A DNA stretch of 64,000 bases from Earliella scabrosa (taxonomy: Eukaryota; Basidiomycota; Agaricomycetes; Polyporales; Polyporaceae): contig JABYQQ010000006.1 of assembly GCA_022605405.1 (NCBI GenBank), forward strand, positions 868,001-932,000, in the 5' to 3' direction. Below, one piece after another: positions 21,592-32,870 of the stretch. The position numbers and the translations under genes were made by a program. Position 1 is the first letter of the stretch, and each line of letters begins with the position of its first letter. Below the pieces are notes generated by a model. That model was not told the DNA's origin. It worked only from the letters and a program-made list of their open reading frames with translations, and did not search any database.

Positions 21592-24500
21592 TCAGACCAC
21601 ACTCGACGGCGTCCCGCGCATATCCATTGGCGGGTCGCTCGAGTGCGGGAACCAATGCGGCGCATGCACGCGCTTCCACCATCTTCTCTCCGCCTCCGCC
21701 TTCGGACTCGTGTGCGCAGTCGCCGTGCTACCGGTCTCTGCTGGCCCAGACTCTTCACCTTCATCTTTATCCTTCTGGAAAGGGTAGAAGCGCTCCCAAA
21801 GGTCCCTGAGCATGATGCGCACGGGGACCGCCGACTCTGTGCTCTCCCAGCCGGTGATGATCGTCCAGCAGACGAGGAGGGCGACGGCGATCCAGACGGC
21901 GGCGGTCGCGAAGGTGGCGACCTTGCTAGTCGTGCTGAAGCACTCGAGCGAAAAGGCGATGAGGAACGTCACCATCCTGATATGTCGCCGGAGCGTACGA
22001 TCAGCGAGGGACCACAGTGAGCGATAGGGAGCAGACGCACCCCCACATGAGCAGCGCGTAAGGCAGACTGTAGATGATCGCGAGCGTTTCAAGCCCCAGC
22101 ATCGGGTGTTTGTGCGAACCGAGATAGATGCTCTGCGAAGCGGGTTAGTTCGCATAATGTTGACTGTACGGGAAGGACACGTACCGCTTCCTCGGCGGTG
22201 TCTTTTGACTTGACACGGTGCTGGCGGATGAGCAACAGGCCAACCAGTATACATCCAATGCTGGCCACGACCGAAAGGTAGCTGGCAATCTGGGCTGAGG
22301 TCACATTGCCGTCCCCATCGACCACCGTTGGGATCGCGAGAAGCGCAACGTTTGCGTTGAGCAACACAGTCGCCTGGAGAAGACAGGCGTCGACATTCAG
22401 GGGTTGTGGACGAGGAAGGACGAACGAGGTGCGTACGTAGAGAACGAATTCTTGCCACTCGCCCTGTAGCTTGCCGATGAAGGAAGACCAAGGAATGAAC
22501 GTGATGATTCCGTCAATCCAAATCTTCTCCAGTCCTCGCAAATGCACAAAAGGCGCGTTCCAGAAGAGCGGGCCAAGGACCCTGATCAGAGGAGTCCGGC
22601 GGGGTGCCGGTAGATCATACACGCTCTGGTCTCGACCGAGACGGGCATGGACCTGGCCATGGAAGTTGATGAAGCGATTGTGAGCTATTGTGCATTAGTT
22701 CGGTAGGACGGGCGTATCGGACTGGGTAGCTCACTCCATAGGCTCATCAATCGTCCTGGATATGCACATATGTGAACATCGCTACTGCTCCAGTGACAGA
22801 CGAAGGAATACTGACCTACCATCGCCGTGGCATAGTCTGTCTTGTCGACGGCTGGCGCGTGATTGAGTATGCGAACGCCCAACGTGAGGGAATGACATGC
22901 GCTCGCCTTTCGCAGCTTTCAGCAGAGTGATCATACGGTGTACATCGTCGGCGCGGTAAGTTACGGTTGATGTCATTGATGTCGTTACATCTCAAGATCG
23001 TCATAATCAGCTGGGAGATCAAGGCCGGCAAAGGTGCCACGTACCCATGCTCGCAAAAAGGAGGAGTCCATTAAGTTCAGTGTGCACTTCTTCCGGTATG
23101 TGATGCTTATGAGGATACATTTCGATATGCTGCCTATGCTGTGGGTTACTCTGAGTGTTCGACCACATGAACATATCACACACCAGTACTTGGCTTCTAA
23201 TTCAAGTTCTATAGCGACGGTTAGGGCGATCGAGGACATACAGGAGCAGACTCACTGATATCGTATGGTCCCCGGATGGCGTTCACCTCGTTTATCTCAA
23301 GTTCCGTCACCGGGTCGCATTCTTGGACCCAGAAGAGCGTGCGGGACGTGTGGTCTGCATAGTAGTATATCCAGTTGAAACCGGGCATTGTCGTCCGCGG
23401 TTCCAGAAAGAGCACGAGATCGTGATCCACGGGTAGTGTGAATCCATTCTCGCGTACCATTTCCTCAAGTATTCTCACAAACGCATGAAGTGTGCCAAGG
23501 ACCTGCGGATCGCGTACGTCACAATCCGTATAAATTCGCTGCAACAATTCGCGTTCAGCACACGCCCATGTCGTAGAGCGACTTGCGGGAAAACTCACTT
23601 TCTCTGGATGGTAGAAATACAGCCGACCTTCCGGGTGTATGCAGGGTTCCCAATCTGGAGAAGCCGATTTGTCTCTTGTGACATAGAGTCAGTATATGCG
23701 TTGAACGGAACCACCGATACTTACAATGGAAATGCAGTTGTGACGGGCATGAGTTTCCAGTTACCAGTGTCTGGAGAGACCTTGGGATAGTGGTCGTATC
23801 GTGGTATCGTGAGAATCGGGTATACTTTTGGCGTAACGTCTTGAGACGGAGCATCAGGCAAGGATATCGAGGGGACCGGGTCAGGGGAAGGGTGCGCGAC
23901 GCTCCCGTTCGGAAGAGCGAGGTGACTCCCATTCTTCGGTGTGCCTGCAGGAGCCCCGGAAACGTTCGGAAGGTCGGCAACGGACCTCATTGGGGAGCGC
24001 GACGGTGCTCGCGACCTCGACGCCGACGTAGCGCGAGATTGCGCCCTCGACGCGACACGTGTGATCCCTCGCGCTGCGGCGCGCGACATTGGGCGTGCGT
24101 CCGGCCTAGGATGCGCGACCTGGAGGTGCCTTCCGCGATGTTGGTCACTCGTCGACTGGACGCTGATAGAGATGCTTGACCCCTCAGAGTGAGTGTACGA
24201 TTGTGGTCGGCGCATGTCTCTCCCGCTATGAACTGGAGAGCTTCCAGGGTTGACCATTGACACCGGGCGGGATGGGATGTCCGTGGGTTGCAGGAACGGG
24301 CCATGGGGGTGACTGGGATCCAGCTGCAGTTCCAACGCAGAGAGAGGTCTCGCAGACGCGGAGGGAGGTCTTCGGCTTTCGCAAACGGTGACCACTTCGC
24401 CATGGCAGTTTGGAGAAAGAGGTGCGCGTACTTGTTGCCATTCCGAGTCCTTGCCTCCCGCCCTTCCACTGCCAAGACCGCTTCCACCGCGGTCCTGCTC

Positions 24501-24662
24501 CTGCCCCCTCGTCATACCACCTCCGCCTCTCTCGCCCCCTTTCAGCCGTAGGCATCGCCTCAGATAGTGCCATATGAGAAGAAGTCGCTTGAGAGGACCC
24601 TTCCAGTTCCTGAGCGACGAGAGAAGCGCGAGAAGGGAGCGTAGAGTCAAGACAAGTGTCAT
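21592..24662 (-). CDS. WW-TM family protein C (many exons)
   Basis: Family member with unknown function. Exon 1 (24662 to about 23720) is long. It starts with a leucine-rich, possibly membrane-associated stretch (LRSLLALLSSLRNW), followed by a disordered Ser/Arg/Pro/Gly-rich region with repeated SRA and SRS dipeptides, and ends YPILTIPRYD...FPL. The WW-like motif WEPCIHPEGRLYFYH is near 23610-23660, and IYYYADHTSRTLFWVQE near 23325-23375. KYWQHIEMYPHKHHIPEE follows an intron near 23140. The membrane half has FHLRGLEKIW-type helices, LLNANVALLAIPTVVDGDG, IASYLSVVASIGCILVGLLLI, IIYSLPYALLMW and a last pair FLIAFSLECF / AAVWIAVALLVCWTIITGWE, then a charged tail to 21592. The first exon's start is uncertain. 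Confidence 0.7.
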
Positions 24663-25058
24663 GATGGCGTTTCAGAGCATCGGTTCACCGCGACGTAGGA
24701 TGGAAGAAGCTATCCAGCCCGTGCAGGGAGTGTGGAGAGGTGCAGAGACGAAGGTTCAGAATCATGGTGTCAGGTTGATTGCCTTGAGGCAAAATTCCGA
24801 CCAAACCGGGCGCCCACAACAAGCGGTGTTTCATGAAAATGATGTGTTCTGGATGTGTTGTTTACATATCTACCGCATGCACTCGCTGCGGCTGAGTGAC
24901 TCGCATGACGGTGCTCTACGTGGAGGTTACAGAACGCCATCTCGAGAGAGGAACAATCCATTCTATACTCTGGAAAACTTGTTACTTATGGCGACTGTTT
25001 ACAAACAGGGTCGTGGGGAGCGAATCAATTTGATCACAGTTCATTGGTCAGTAGAGCT
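24663..25058. other. short intergenic region
   Basis: About 400 bases between two minus-strand genes. Nothing recognised. Confidence 0.4.
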
Positions 25059-25797
25059 TCAGCCACCGCGGCGGACTGAGGCACGAGGACTCCAGCTGTG
25101 AGGTTCGTCGCGCGGTGGAAGCTTCCAGGGCGAAGGGGCATCTTCGACACCAGTCTGTACTAGTGGCTGCAAGGGTTCCGTGCGGGTCCGGGGCGGCCGG
25201 TCGGGTGCGGAAGCGGCTTCAGGTTCCTGCGCGACACTGTCAACGTTCTTGTGGTCTGACGTTGGAAACGGGGCAAGTAGTTGAGCCGCAGCGGCCTGTG
25301 CTGTGATCTGCGCTGCCTGTTCCCTTTCGCGTGCCTCAATCATTGCTACGTTTAGCAATATGCGGCGTTGACGCTCCAAATCGGCTTGCAGCTCCTACCA
25401 GGCGCGTTGAGGCTTACTTAGCACGGGGTGGATATAGTGTGTGTAGCGACATACCTCGAGGGTTGGGGGATGAGGGCGGGTGTGAGTAAGCCAAGATGTC
25501 CATTGCACTACACGGGGCTTCAGAGGTGTCCACACGCAGCACACAGCCTTAATCTGCACTCGCCTGGTAGCCTTCGATCTCCGGAGACGTAGTCCAGCAT
25601 CTCTGTCCCTTGTGCGTACTTTACGACGCGTTTCGTGCGGCGAGGATCTACATTCACCTAAGTCAATGACACAGCGCCGCAGTGGCAACGGAGGCTGACT
25701 CACCCTCAGACACGCTAGGATATTCGTAGAACCTGTTCCCTGTTGACAGAGACTGGATGAGGTTGCTAACGCACCGACTGAGACTGGTGTCTACCAT
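25059..25797 (-). CDS. uncharacterised 210-residue basic protein (three exons)
   Basis: Not recognised. Exons at 25704-25797, 25455-25657 and 25059-25394, separated by introns of 46 and 60 nt with good GT-AG ends, join without a stop into 211 codons. Visible parts are a short N-terminal stretch FYEYPSVSEG, an Arg-rich block (about residues 34-60), a conserved-looking core CCVWTPLKPRVVQWTSWLTH followed by PHPPTLEELQADLERQRRIL, a predicted helix with IEAREREQAAQITAQAAAAQ, and a Pro/Arg-rich disordered end. The LEELQADLERQRR stretch could be a coiled coil. No membrane segment or signal peptide is seen. The clean splicing suggests a real gene, possibly lineage-specific. Confidence 0.55.
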
Positions 25798-26531
25798 GCA
25801 AGTCCCTCCCAACATATCCGGTCTACCCAGCCCCGTAAGCCCTCTAAACGCATCCCTTCAACGTTAACCTACTGGGTTGACGAATCTCCGGAATATGCGA
25901 GCCACGAACGACATAGAGCGGATGATGTACGCAGAGGAAGGAACGTGAGGGAAGTTATAAAAGTCGCCAGACGGTCCCAGACCGTTGCGTACACGCGCCT
26001 ATTAGGGCTACTCGGCAAATTCCGGTGTGGCGGCACGGTCACTGTCTTCGCTCACGTCATCCGGCGGGCCAGTGAATACGTGATGATGCCCATGCGAGCG
26101 AGCGAGACTACTGACTCTGAGACGAGATTGATTTCGCTAATTGCTTCTGGCAGAACCGCGGCGTCTAACGCCACTGACAGGCGAAGACGAACTTGGAGCC
26201 ATCCCTGGGAGGATGACTCGGGGGATACTTCACCTGTGTCGCCTGAAACTGACGCCTCGATGACTGAAGGCATGAGCGCAGGCAATTTCCTGTAGCTCTC
26301 ACTGAACTCCAATTTGCGCTAGATCGATCGGTCAACTCCTTCCGAGAGTGACGAAGTCAGAAATAAGTGCCTAGTACGTATAAGTTTCGAATTATCATAC
26401 ACTGTCCTCCGGGCCACCGCCACGGCCCTGCTTGTGCTCAACGCCATTGTCATCATCAGTCTAGAGTTCGTGTATGACAGCTCATGTGAGCACTTTGGTA
26501 CATAGACTCAGGAACGTAGGGCACTTGCCTT
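25798..26531. other. intergenic region, no confident gene
   Basis: A hydrophobic plus-strand stretch (ALLVLNAIVIISLEFVYD, about 26425-26480) and short frames at 25945-26312 are present, but they do not join into a supported gene. Confidence 0.35.
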
Positions 26532-28695
26532 TTACACAGCATCTTCGACTGGGGCTCTGGCCAGCTGGTCGTACTCGAGGATCAAGGCCTGCGCACGAGC
26601 CGAGCGGGGTTTGATGGTACACCGGCAATCCTCAGGAAACCTATAGTGATCGTGGACGCACAGCTGTTAGCACTACAGAAAGTCAGATACAAATGAGGAG
26701 CAGAGGGTACATACGAGGTGAGTCCGTCCGACATCGTTGCCTGTACTTCGATTGGCTGCCCCTGCTCATCGGTAGGAGGGCCGATATCGAAGACATGCAG
26801 CGTTGACGCGATGTTGATGAACAAGGCCGCACGCGCGAAATAGCGTCCCGGGCATATCCTGCAGGAAACACCACTTGTGTGAGTACTGTAGACAGTTCTT
26901 ATGTCGCGTGTCTCAGCATACCGCCTTCCAAACCCAAAGGCAAACTGAAACGGATCACGGATGTCCGGATCAATCTTCCCGTCACGAATGAATCGGTCGG
27001 GGTTGAACTCATGAGGCTCCTTGTAGACCTGCGGATCGTGCATACATGCCCTAGATTCTCGCGGTCAGGAGATGTTTTCAATGTGAGCTACAGGATGATC
27101 ACCTACCAAACGTTCGGGATCAGATCCGTACCGGCTGGAATGAAATAACCTCGATAATCGTCGTCCGAGCGTGTAGTGTGGGGGACCCCCAATGGAAGGA
27201 CATTTTGCCATCGGAGTGATTCTCGGATGATCGCGTCAATATACACGAGGGCCTCTTGGTCGTTGAAGTCAGGGAGACGGTCAGGTCCGACAATGGCGTC
27301 GAGTTCGGAGTGGGCCTTCTGCAGAACCTTGGGATTGAGCGACATCGCGAGGAATGTCGTCTGAAGCGTTGAGTAAGTCTGTCATACTATCGATCAGTAT
27401 AGAGTAATATTGATGCGAGAGCATCGCATACTGTGTCTGCACCGGCTGCAATGCGAATGAGTCTGACGTCATATCACTACGTATGATATGAGATAGGCAT
27501 ACCTTCGAAGATCATTGCACCGACATTCTTCACAACATCTTCCTCGACGCTGTAGTCGATGCCGTTGTCATCGCGGTCGTTAAGACCAGCGATCAGTTGA
27601 CCAATAATGGAGCGAGCCACTTGGGGTCGATCCTAGAGCGGGAAACATGTGGAAGGTATTAAATATGCATTGTTGTATCCATCATGATTGGTAGATACGA
27701 GATCACCATTGATGCTTTTGCGTATTCGTATGGCATACTCTTCAGCCAATTCGCCGCAGCTTGCCACTTTTTGAACAGTCGCTGCGAAGTGGCGCCTGGG
27801 AACCAAGGCGGGATGTGGCGCAAGACCGGCAAGTACTGAACGAGGAACCTTCCAGGAACGAAACCTTGAGCTATTCCCTCGAGTGCGGCTTCCGCAGCCG
27901 CGATGTATTTGTCATCCTTATCCGCGACGTTTATGTCGTACACAAGCTTGAGGACCGTACCCGCGAAGGTGCTAGCCGTGTGCTCATGAACATCTTATGC
28001 AACATGGAAGGCTGCTCGCGCCGTACTCACTGTCGGATGTGCCCTTTGAGCGCTGTCGGTTCGTCCAATACCGTTTTGAGGAACTTGTGTGCGAACGCAC
28101 GCTGGATGGGTCTGTATTTGAGAGCGTGTTTCTGGTTGAAGTGCTGCCACAGTAAACGTCTATGGCGTCTCCACCATTGACCGTAAGGCATGAAGGCAAT
28201 GTTGAGGCTAGAGCCGGTTCTGAAATATCGTGCAGCTTCATCGTAATGCATGACATCTGAGGTGGGGGCTCATACTCACAGTTCTACCATAGGATTCTCA
28301 TGCCTATCAGATGTATTCGCGGCCCGTTTGTCAAGTAGTTCAAAAACGCTGTCTGCGCTATTGAGGATGAGCATGGTCTGCCCGAGGATGTTGATGTGAA
28401 GGATATCTCCTGTAGCCCAGTAGCGAGCGTCGGTCCGTCGTGATATGCAGAGTCTAGGCAAGCGGTAATCAGGCTTACCATAATATGCGCTGAGCTCCAG
28501 GAAGCCGATCCACTGTTTCACCCTTGGTAGATTGAGCACGTTGCCGATGAACGGTAGTGCAGGGGGTCCGGGAGGAAGGGGACGACCTCGACTACGAGCT
28601 CTCCAATCCAAGGTCGATCGAAGGCAGTATATTGCAGAGGAGACGATGAAGGCAAGTATGATAGGAATCATACTGGTCAATTCAATGAGCGCCAT
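26532..28695 (-). CDS. cytochrome P450 monooxygenase, microsomal class II, complete
   Basis: Heme-thiolate monooxygenase anchored in the ER, taking electrons from a P450 reductase. The substrate is unknown. The N terminus has a membrane anchor (IIPIILAFIVSSAIYCL), then the proline hinge PLPPGPPALPFIGN. Later exons encode MPYGQWWRRHRRLLW (helix C), an oxygen-binding I-helix AGADTT assembled across an intron (about 27410-27530), the ExxR motif in IIRESLRW (about 27220), FNPDRF, and the heme loop FGFGRR...ICPGRYFA split by an intron at about 26860-26920, with the cysteine ligand present. The stop is at 26532-26534. The sequence resembles the expanded agaricomycete P450s usually annotated as like O-methylsterigmatocystin oxidoreductase. 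That name says nothing firm about its substrate. The neighbours do not form an obvious secondary-metabolite cluster. Confidence 0.88.
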
Positions 28696-30492
28696 TTTGA
28701 GGTATAGTCGTCTGTGAGGCCCTGGTCGATGGAGAGTGGGGGGAACCCGAGGATTAAGGTTATCTAGGTGGTCGCTCAGCTTTGTAGTGTGAGAGTAGGC
28801 ACTCCTTCACGGCGATACGGTGCCTCATGGAATGGAAGGATTATGTTCCTGTCACAGTCATGGGCATAGTGTGACGTTTTCATGCACCAGCAGATCAACA
28901 CATATCAAGAATCCGTGGGACGCTATCCAAGATCGATGTTAGCAAGCCAGCCTCTTGGAGTGCGAATTGTCACGCGTCGTGCACCGTCACTCACACTTCA
29001 CTGTAACCGCAACTCAGATTCATATCAGAGCACGGGTCGTACCCTCGTGTTTCCTTGTGAATGTCAAGCCGGGCCCTGGCCCGACGTATTCAACAACCAT
29101 GGTTGGGCCCCGGGAGATCGGTGCTTCAAGATCGCTACGTCGCAACGCAGTGAGTCCAACGCTGCACAAGTCACAACATAAACGAAGACGCACGAGAGGA
29201 ATTCATCGGGCACCACTGGTTGAATCTTGATAGGGCCTATGTCAAACACGGGGCAACGGTCATCCATTCGATAGGCTAGACCTGCTGGGGACTCGCATGG
29301 GTCATCATGTTAGTGCCGGGCCGAGCCGGGACAACCCGGGAAGTGAACATATTGGTTCGGTAAGAAGGTGGTCACGGTCAGATTCTGCAGGAGCGGACTC
29401 AAAGACGGTTTGGAACGATATGAACTCTGCACTCGCAAACTCGGCCAGCTGATCTTCAGGGATCTCTGGAGCGACTGAGCCTCGAGCATTCGAAACCTGG
29501 CATGAATATCGCTGTCGGCGAACATAACTGGATGCGGTGCAGAATGTGTAGCTGGAGATCGTCCCAGGATCATCCACCGAGGGCCTGAAGACCTCGATGT
29601 CTACTTCCTGGCTCAGATTTCATGGGCGAATTATATTATGATAGAGATCGGTTTGGTGGGTATCATTACCTCGTTATGAATACTAGAAACGAGGCACACC
29701 AGCTGCAAAAGTATAAGCGAGGTTTGACCTATGTAAGAGAGGGTAAGACGAACCTTGGTGAATGTGTGGACGGCAAGTCACCTCAGAAGCTAGCGCGACC
29801 CTGTGCGGTCGCTTACCCATCCTACACATGCTTACGCTTAAGATAGGAGGCTTTTATAGTGTTTACGCTTGTGCATGCCCAAGAGATGATGAGATGACGC
29901 ATATGGGTCGACGTCCGCAATAGGTGGACATAGCCGGAGACGCACGCTCTAGATCTCTATTGACGCATGTTCAGTTCTATATCTTGCGATGAAGGTAGCA
30001 GGGGAGGATTGCCTATGTCGCTCGGTGTCGTCGTTCTGGCCAACGCTTTCGTTCGACCCTTGTATCCGCACTTGCGTCAGTCAAAGGCACCACGGCTGCG
30101 TGATGGTTTGGCGAGGGCACAGGCTCTGGCAACGCCCAGCGACACAGGTGGGAGTGCGCAAGACATGCGATTGTCTGGTGAAGACGGAGAGGCCGTTGAG
30201 AACTGGAAGGGGCGGAGATCTAGTAACTCGGTAAGAACCGTAAGATTGGAACCAGTCGTAGGATCGGAGCGCTTACATGTACTGATTGTGCTTTACTTAC
30301 CTGACAGTGATTATAAGGCGGGCTTACTCGGCAAGTTCCGGGATCTATGTGCATAACATTATGAGTAAGATTAAGTGAAGGCGCGACGCGACGCGTCATC
30401 CTCACCCTTCCTCACCCTCGCGCTCGCGCATCTCCACCCGACGTCCTCTCTCTCACTACCTCCACCAGCCCACGGTCACTCAACTCATCACT
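28696..30492. other. 1.8 kb between P450 and RPN3 without a recognised gene
   Basis: Minus-strand frames at 29064-29267 and 29305-29577 are open for 67-90 codons but show no domain and no joining splice sites. The region holds the promoters of two divergent genes. Confidence 0.4.
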
Positions 30493-32870
30493 ATGGCTGA
30501 CGTCGAAATGAAGCCCGTAGACGAGAAGAAGGAGGAAAAGAAGGAAGAGAAAACGACGGAGGAGAAGAAACCCACCCCCCTCACCCCGGTGGCTGAGATC
30601 AAGGCTAACGTCGTCCTTATCGAGCGGGCCGTTTCAACGTTTGAGCCTCGTTTTACACACCGCGTATTGAGGTCTTTGGCGCACCTTAGGAGGAAGTTGG
30701 ACGACAAGGTGTTGCGAGACGCAGTGAACGCGATCTACACTACTGGTGCGTGTTCTCGTCCTGAGTTCCTCCCGCGTAGCTCACCGGTTCTGCCTATCTG
30801 CAAATGAATCACTCGAAATGTTGTAAACGGAGAACAGACTCACCCACAAAGAAGTCGTTGCTTTCATGGCTTCCTGAGGCGTCCTCCGAACAGTCCATGG
30901 ATGTCGACGCCGCCCCTACGTCTAAACAACAGCCTGAACCCGTTCCCGAAGTGGATATATACTTCCGCCTCCTCATCTTACATCGTCTTCTCACCTCTTC
31001 CGACAACTACCCCAAAGCCACACAACTCGCACATGAGACCGTAGAGAAGATGCAAACGCTGAACCGCCGAAGTATGGACCCCATTGCCGCGAAGATCTGG
31101 TACGCAGTCGAGCGCACATACGAACTTCAGGGCAAACTCGCCGATGCACGACCGTAAGTTGCCTGCGCGTGATGTCGCGACACGTATGGCTGACGCGTCT
31201 TCCCGCGGGTAGCCTGTTCTTGGCTGCGCAGCGCACAGCAGCTCTCCGCCACGATGACGAGACAGAAGCGTCGCTAATTAACCGTATACTGCGCAGCTAC
31301 CTCCAGTACAGTCTGTACGACCAAGCCGACAAGCTTGTTTCGAAGACGACCTTTCCCACTGCGGCTGGGAACCCGCAGCATGCCCGCTACCACTACTATC
31401 TTGGCCGGATAAAGGCGGTTCAGCTCAACTACACAGCAGCGCACACGAACCTGCAGCAGGCGATTCGTCGCGCGCCGCCGGCGAAGACCGCCCCGGGCTT
31501 CTACCAAGCCGTGCACAAATTGTCAATTGTCGTGGAACTGCTGATGGGCGATATACCCGAACGCAGCCTCTTTAGACATCCCGTTCTAGAGAAAGCCCTA
31601 GCTGGATACTTCGAGATAGTCAAGGGTGAGTACCGATGCGCTTTTGCTCGGAGTGTCGTAAACGCGCGAGACTGACTCACCTGAACCTTGTATCACAGCG
31701 GTCCGAAACGGATCGCTGTCACAGTTCCAAACCACCCTTTCGCGCTACGCCGCACAGTTCGAGGCGGACAAGACGTATACCCTCATCGTGCGACTGAGGC
31801 AGAATGTCATCAAGACCGGTATCCGTCGGCTCTCCCTGTCGTACTCTCGGATCTCGCTCCGCGATATCTGTGTCAAGCTCCATCTCGACTCGGAGGAGGA
31901 TGCTGAGTACATCGTCGGAAAGGCGATCCGGGATGGGGTCATCGAGGGTCGGATCGTGCACGAGAAGGGATGGATGGAGTGCGGCGGCCAGAAGAGCGGG
32001 TATGGCCCCGAGGTCAGCGACGTGTTCTCGCGTCGTATCGCGTATTGTCTGGAACTACACAATCAGAGTGTGAAGGTGCGTGGTCGTCTCATGGCTTCTC
32101 TCGTCTTTTCTTTTCTGTTTCAACGCTTGTTTCATGCCGTGACTGTGTCATTCTGAGAGCCGCCTTCCATACACCGCGTCCTCCACCTTGAGGGTGGGCG
32201 ACGTCGGTGATTGTGGGTGGTTTGGCTTCCATGATCTGTCCAATCGTCCAGTAATGGACCTGTTAGTTGTAATATTCGCGCCCCCGGTACGCATATTGGT
32301 GTGTGGTATGGGGTTGTGGTGCGCCTACGACCCTTGCTCCATGTTGGTCTTTCGTGTGGTTCATATCATCAACTTTCTCCGCCGAGATCGGTGGATAACA
32401 TGGTCCGACTGCACCCTTTTTGCACATTAAGCGCAGCGACGGTTCAGTCTGTGGCCGAGGGACATGCCACCAATTGGCACTCATTTCTTGGCTGCATGAG
32501 GCCTGGCCATCTGTCAAAGGTCATCTCATTGGCGTCTTCGTGCAATGCCAGTCTCACCTCTGATCACGCTGTACGCGCATCGTGTCAAGCGGTGTTCACG
32601 AGATAATTGTCGCGAGCAAGTTCCGTGCCCGGCACGGGTATCATGCTGCTTCTTTGGAGCTCTTCCCGACCTGTGCTGCGGAAATGGGCTATAGATGCTG
32701 ACGGGGTCCCTTTTACCCTCTTCTAGGCCATGCGGTACCCCTTGAATGCGCACCGGAAGGAGCTCGCTGCTGCGGAAGGCGCGCGAGAGCGCGAAAAGGA
32801 ACTTGCGAAGGAGATACAGGAGGGCGGCGATCTGGACGAGGACGGACCTGACCTCAGCGAAGGGTTCTAG
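30493..32870 (+). CDS. RPN3: 26S proteasome lid subunit Rpn3 (PSMD3 family), five exons
   Basis: Structural PCI-domain subunit of the 19S regulatory particle lid, needed for assembly and function of the 26S proteasome in cytosol and nucleus. Exons: 30493-30745, 30838-31153, 31213-31625, 31699-32075 and 32727-32870, all in frame. The N terminus is a Lys/Glu-rich stretch. The helical-repeat region has YFRLLILHRLL and ELQGKLADARPLFLAAQRTA. The centre has HYYLGRIKAVQLNYTAAHTN. The PCI domain lies in exon 4 with LIVRLRQNVIKTGIRRLSLSYSR... through LHLDSEEDAEYIVGKAI. The C-terminal exon has the charged helix KELAKEIQ and an acidic end. The total of about 500 codons fits the family. The last intron is 651 nt, much longer than the other three (92, 59 and 73 nt). 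Confidence 0.93.

Noticed and set aside
29305..29577. 90-codon minus frame upstream of the P450
   Set aside because: Translation has no recognisable domain and cannot be joined to the P450 or to flanking frames by plausible introns.
26008..30350. Shared LLGKFR-like stretch at about 26005 and 30325
   Set aside because: The DNA match is about 20 bases with mismatches and does not extend; likely chance.
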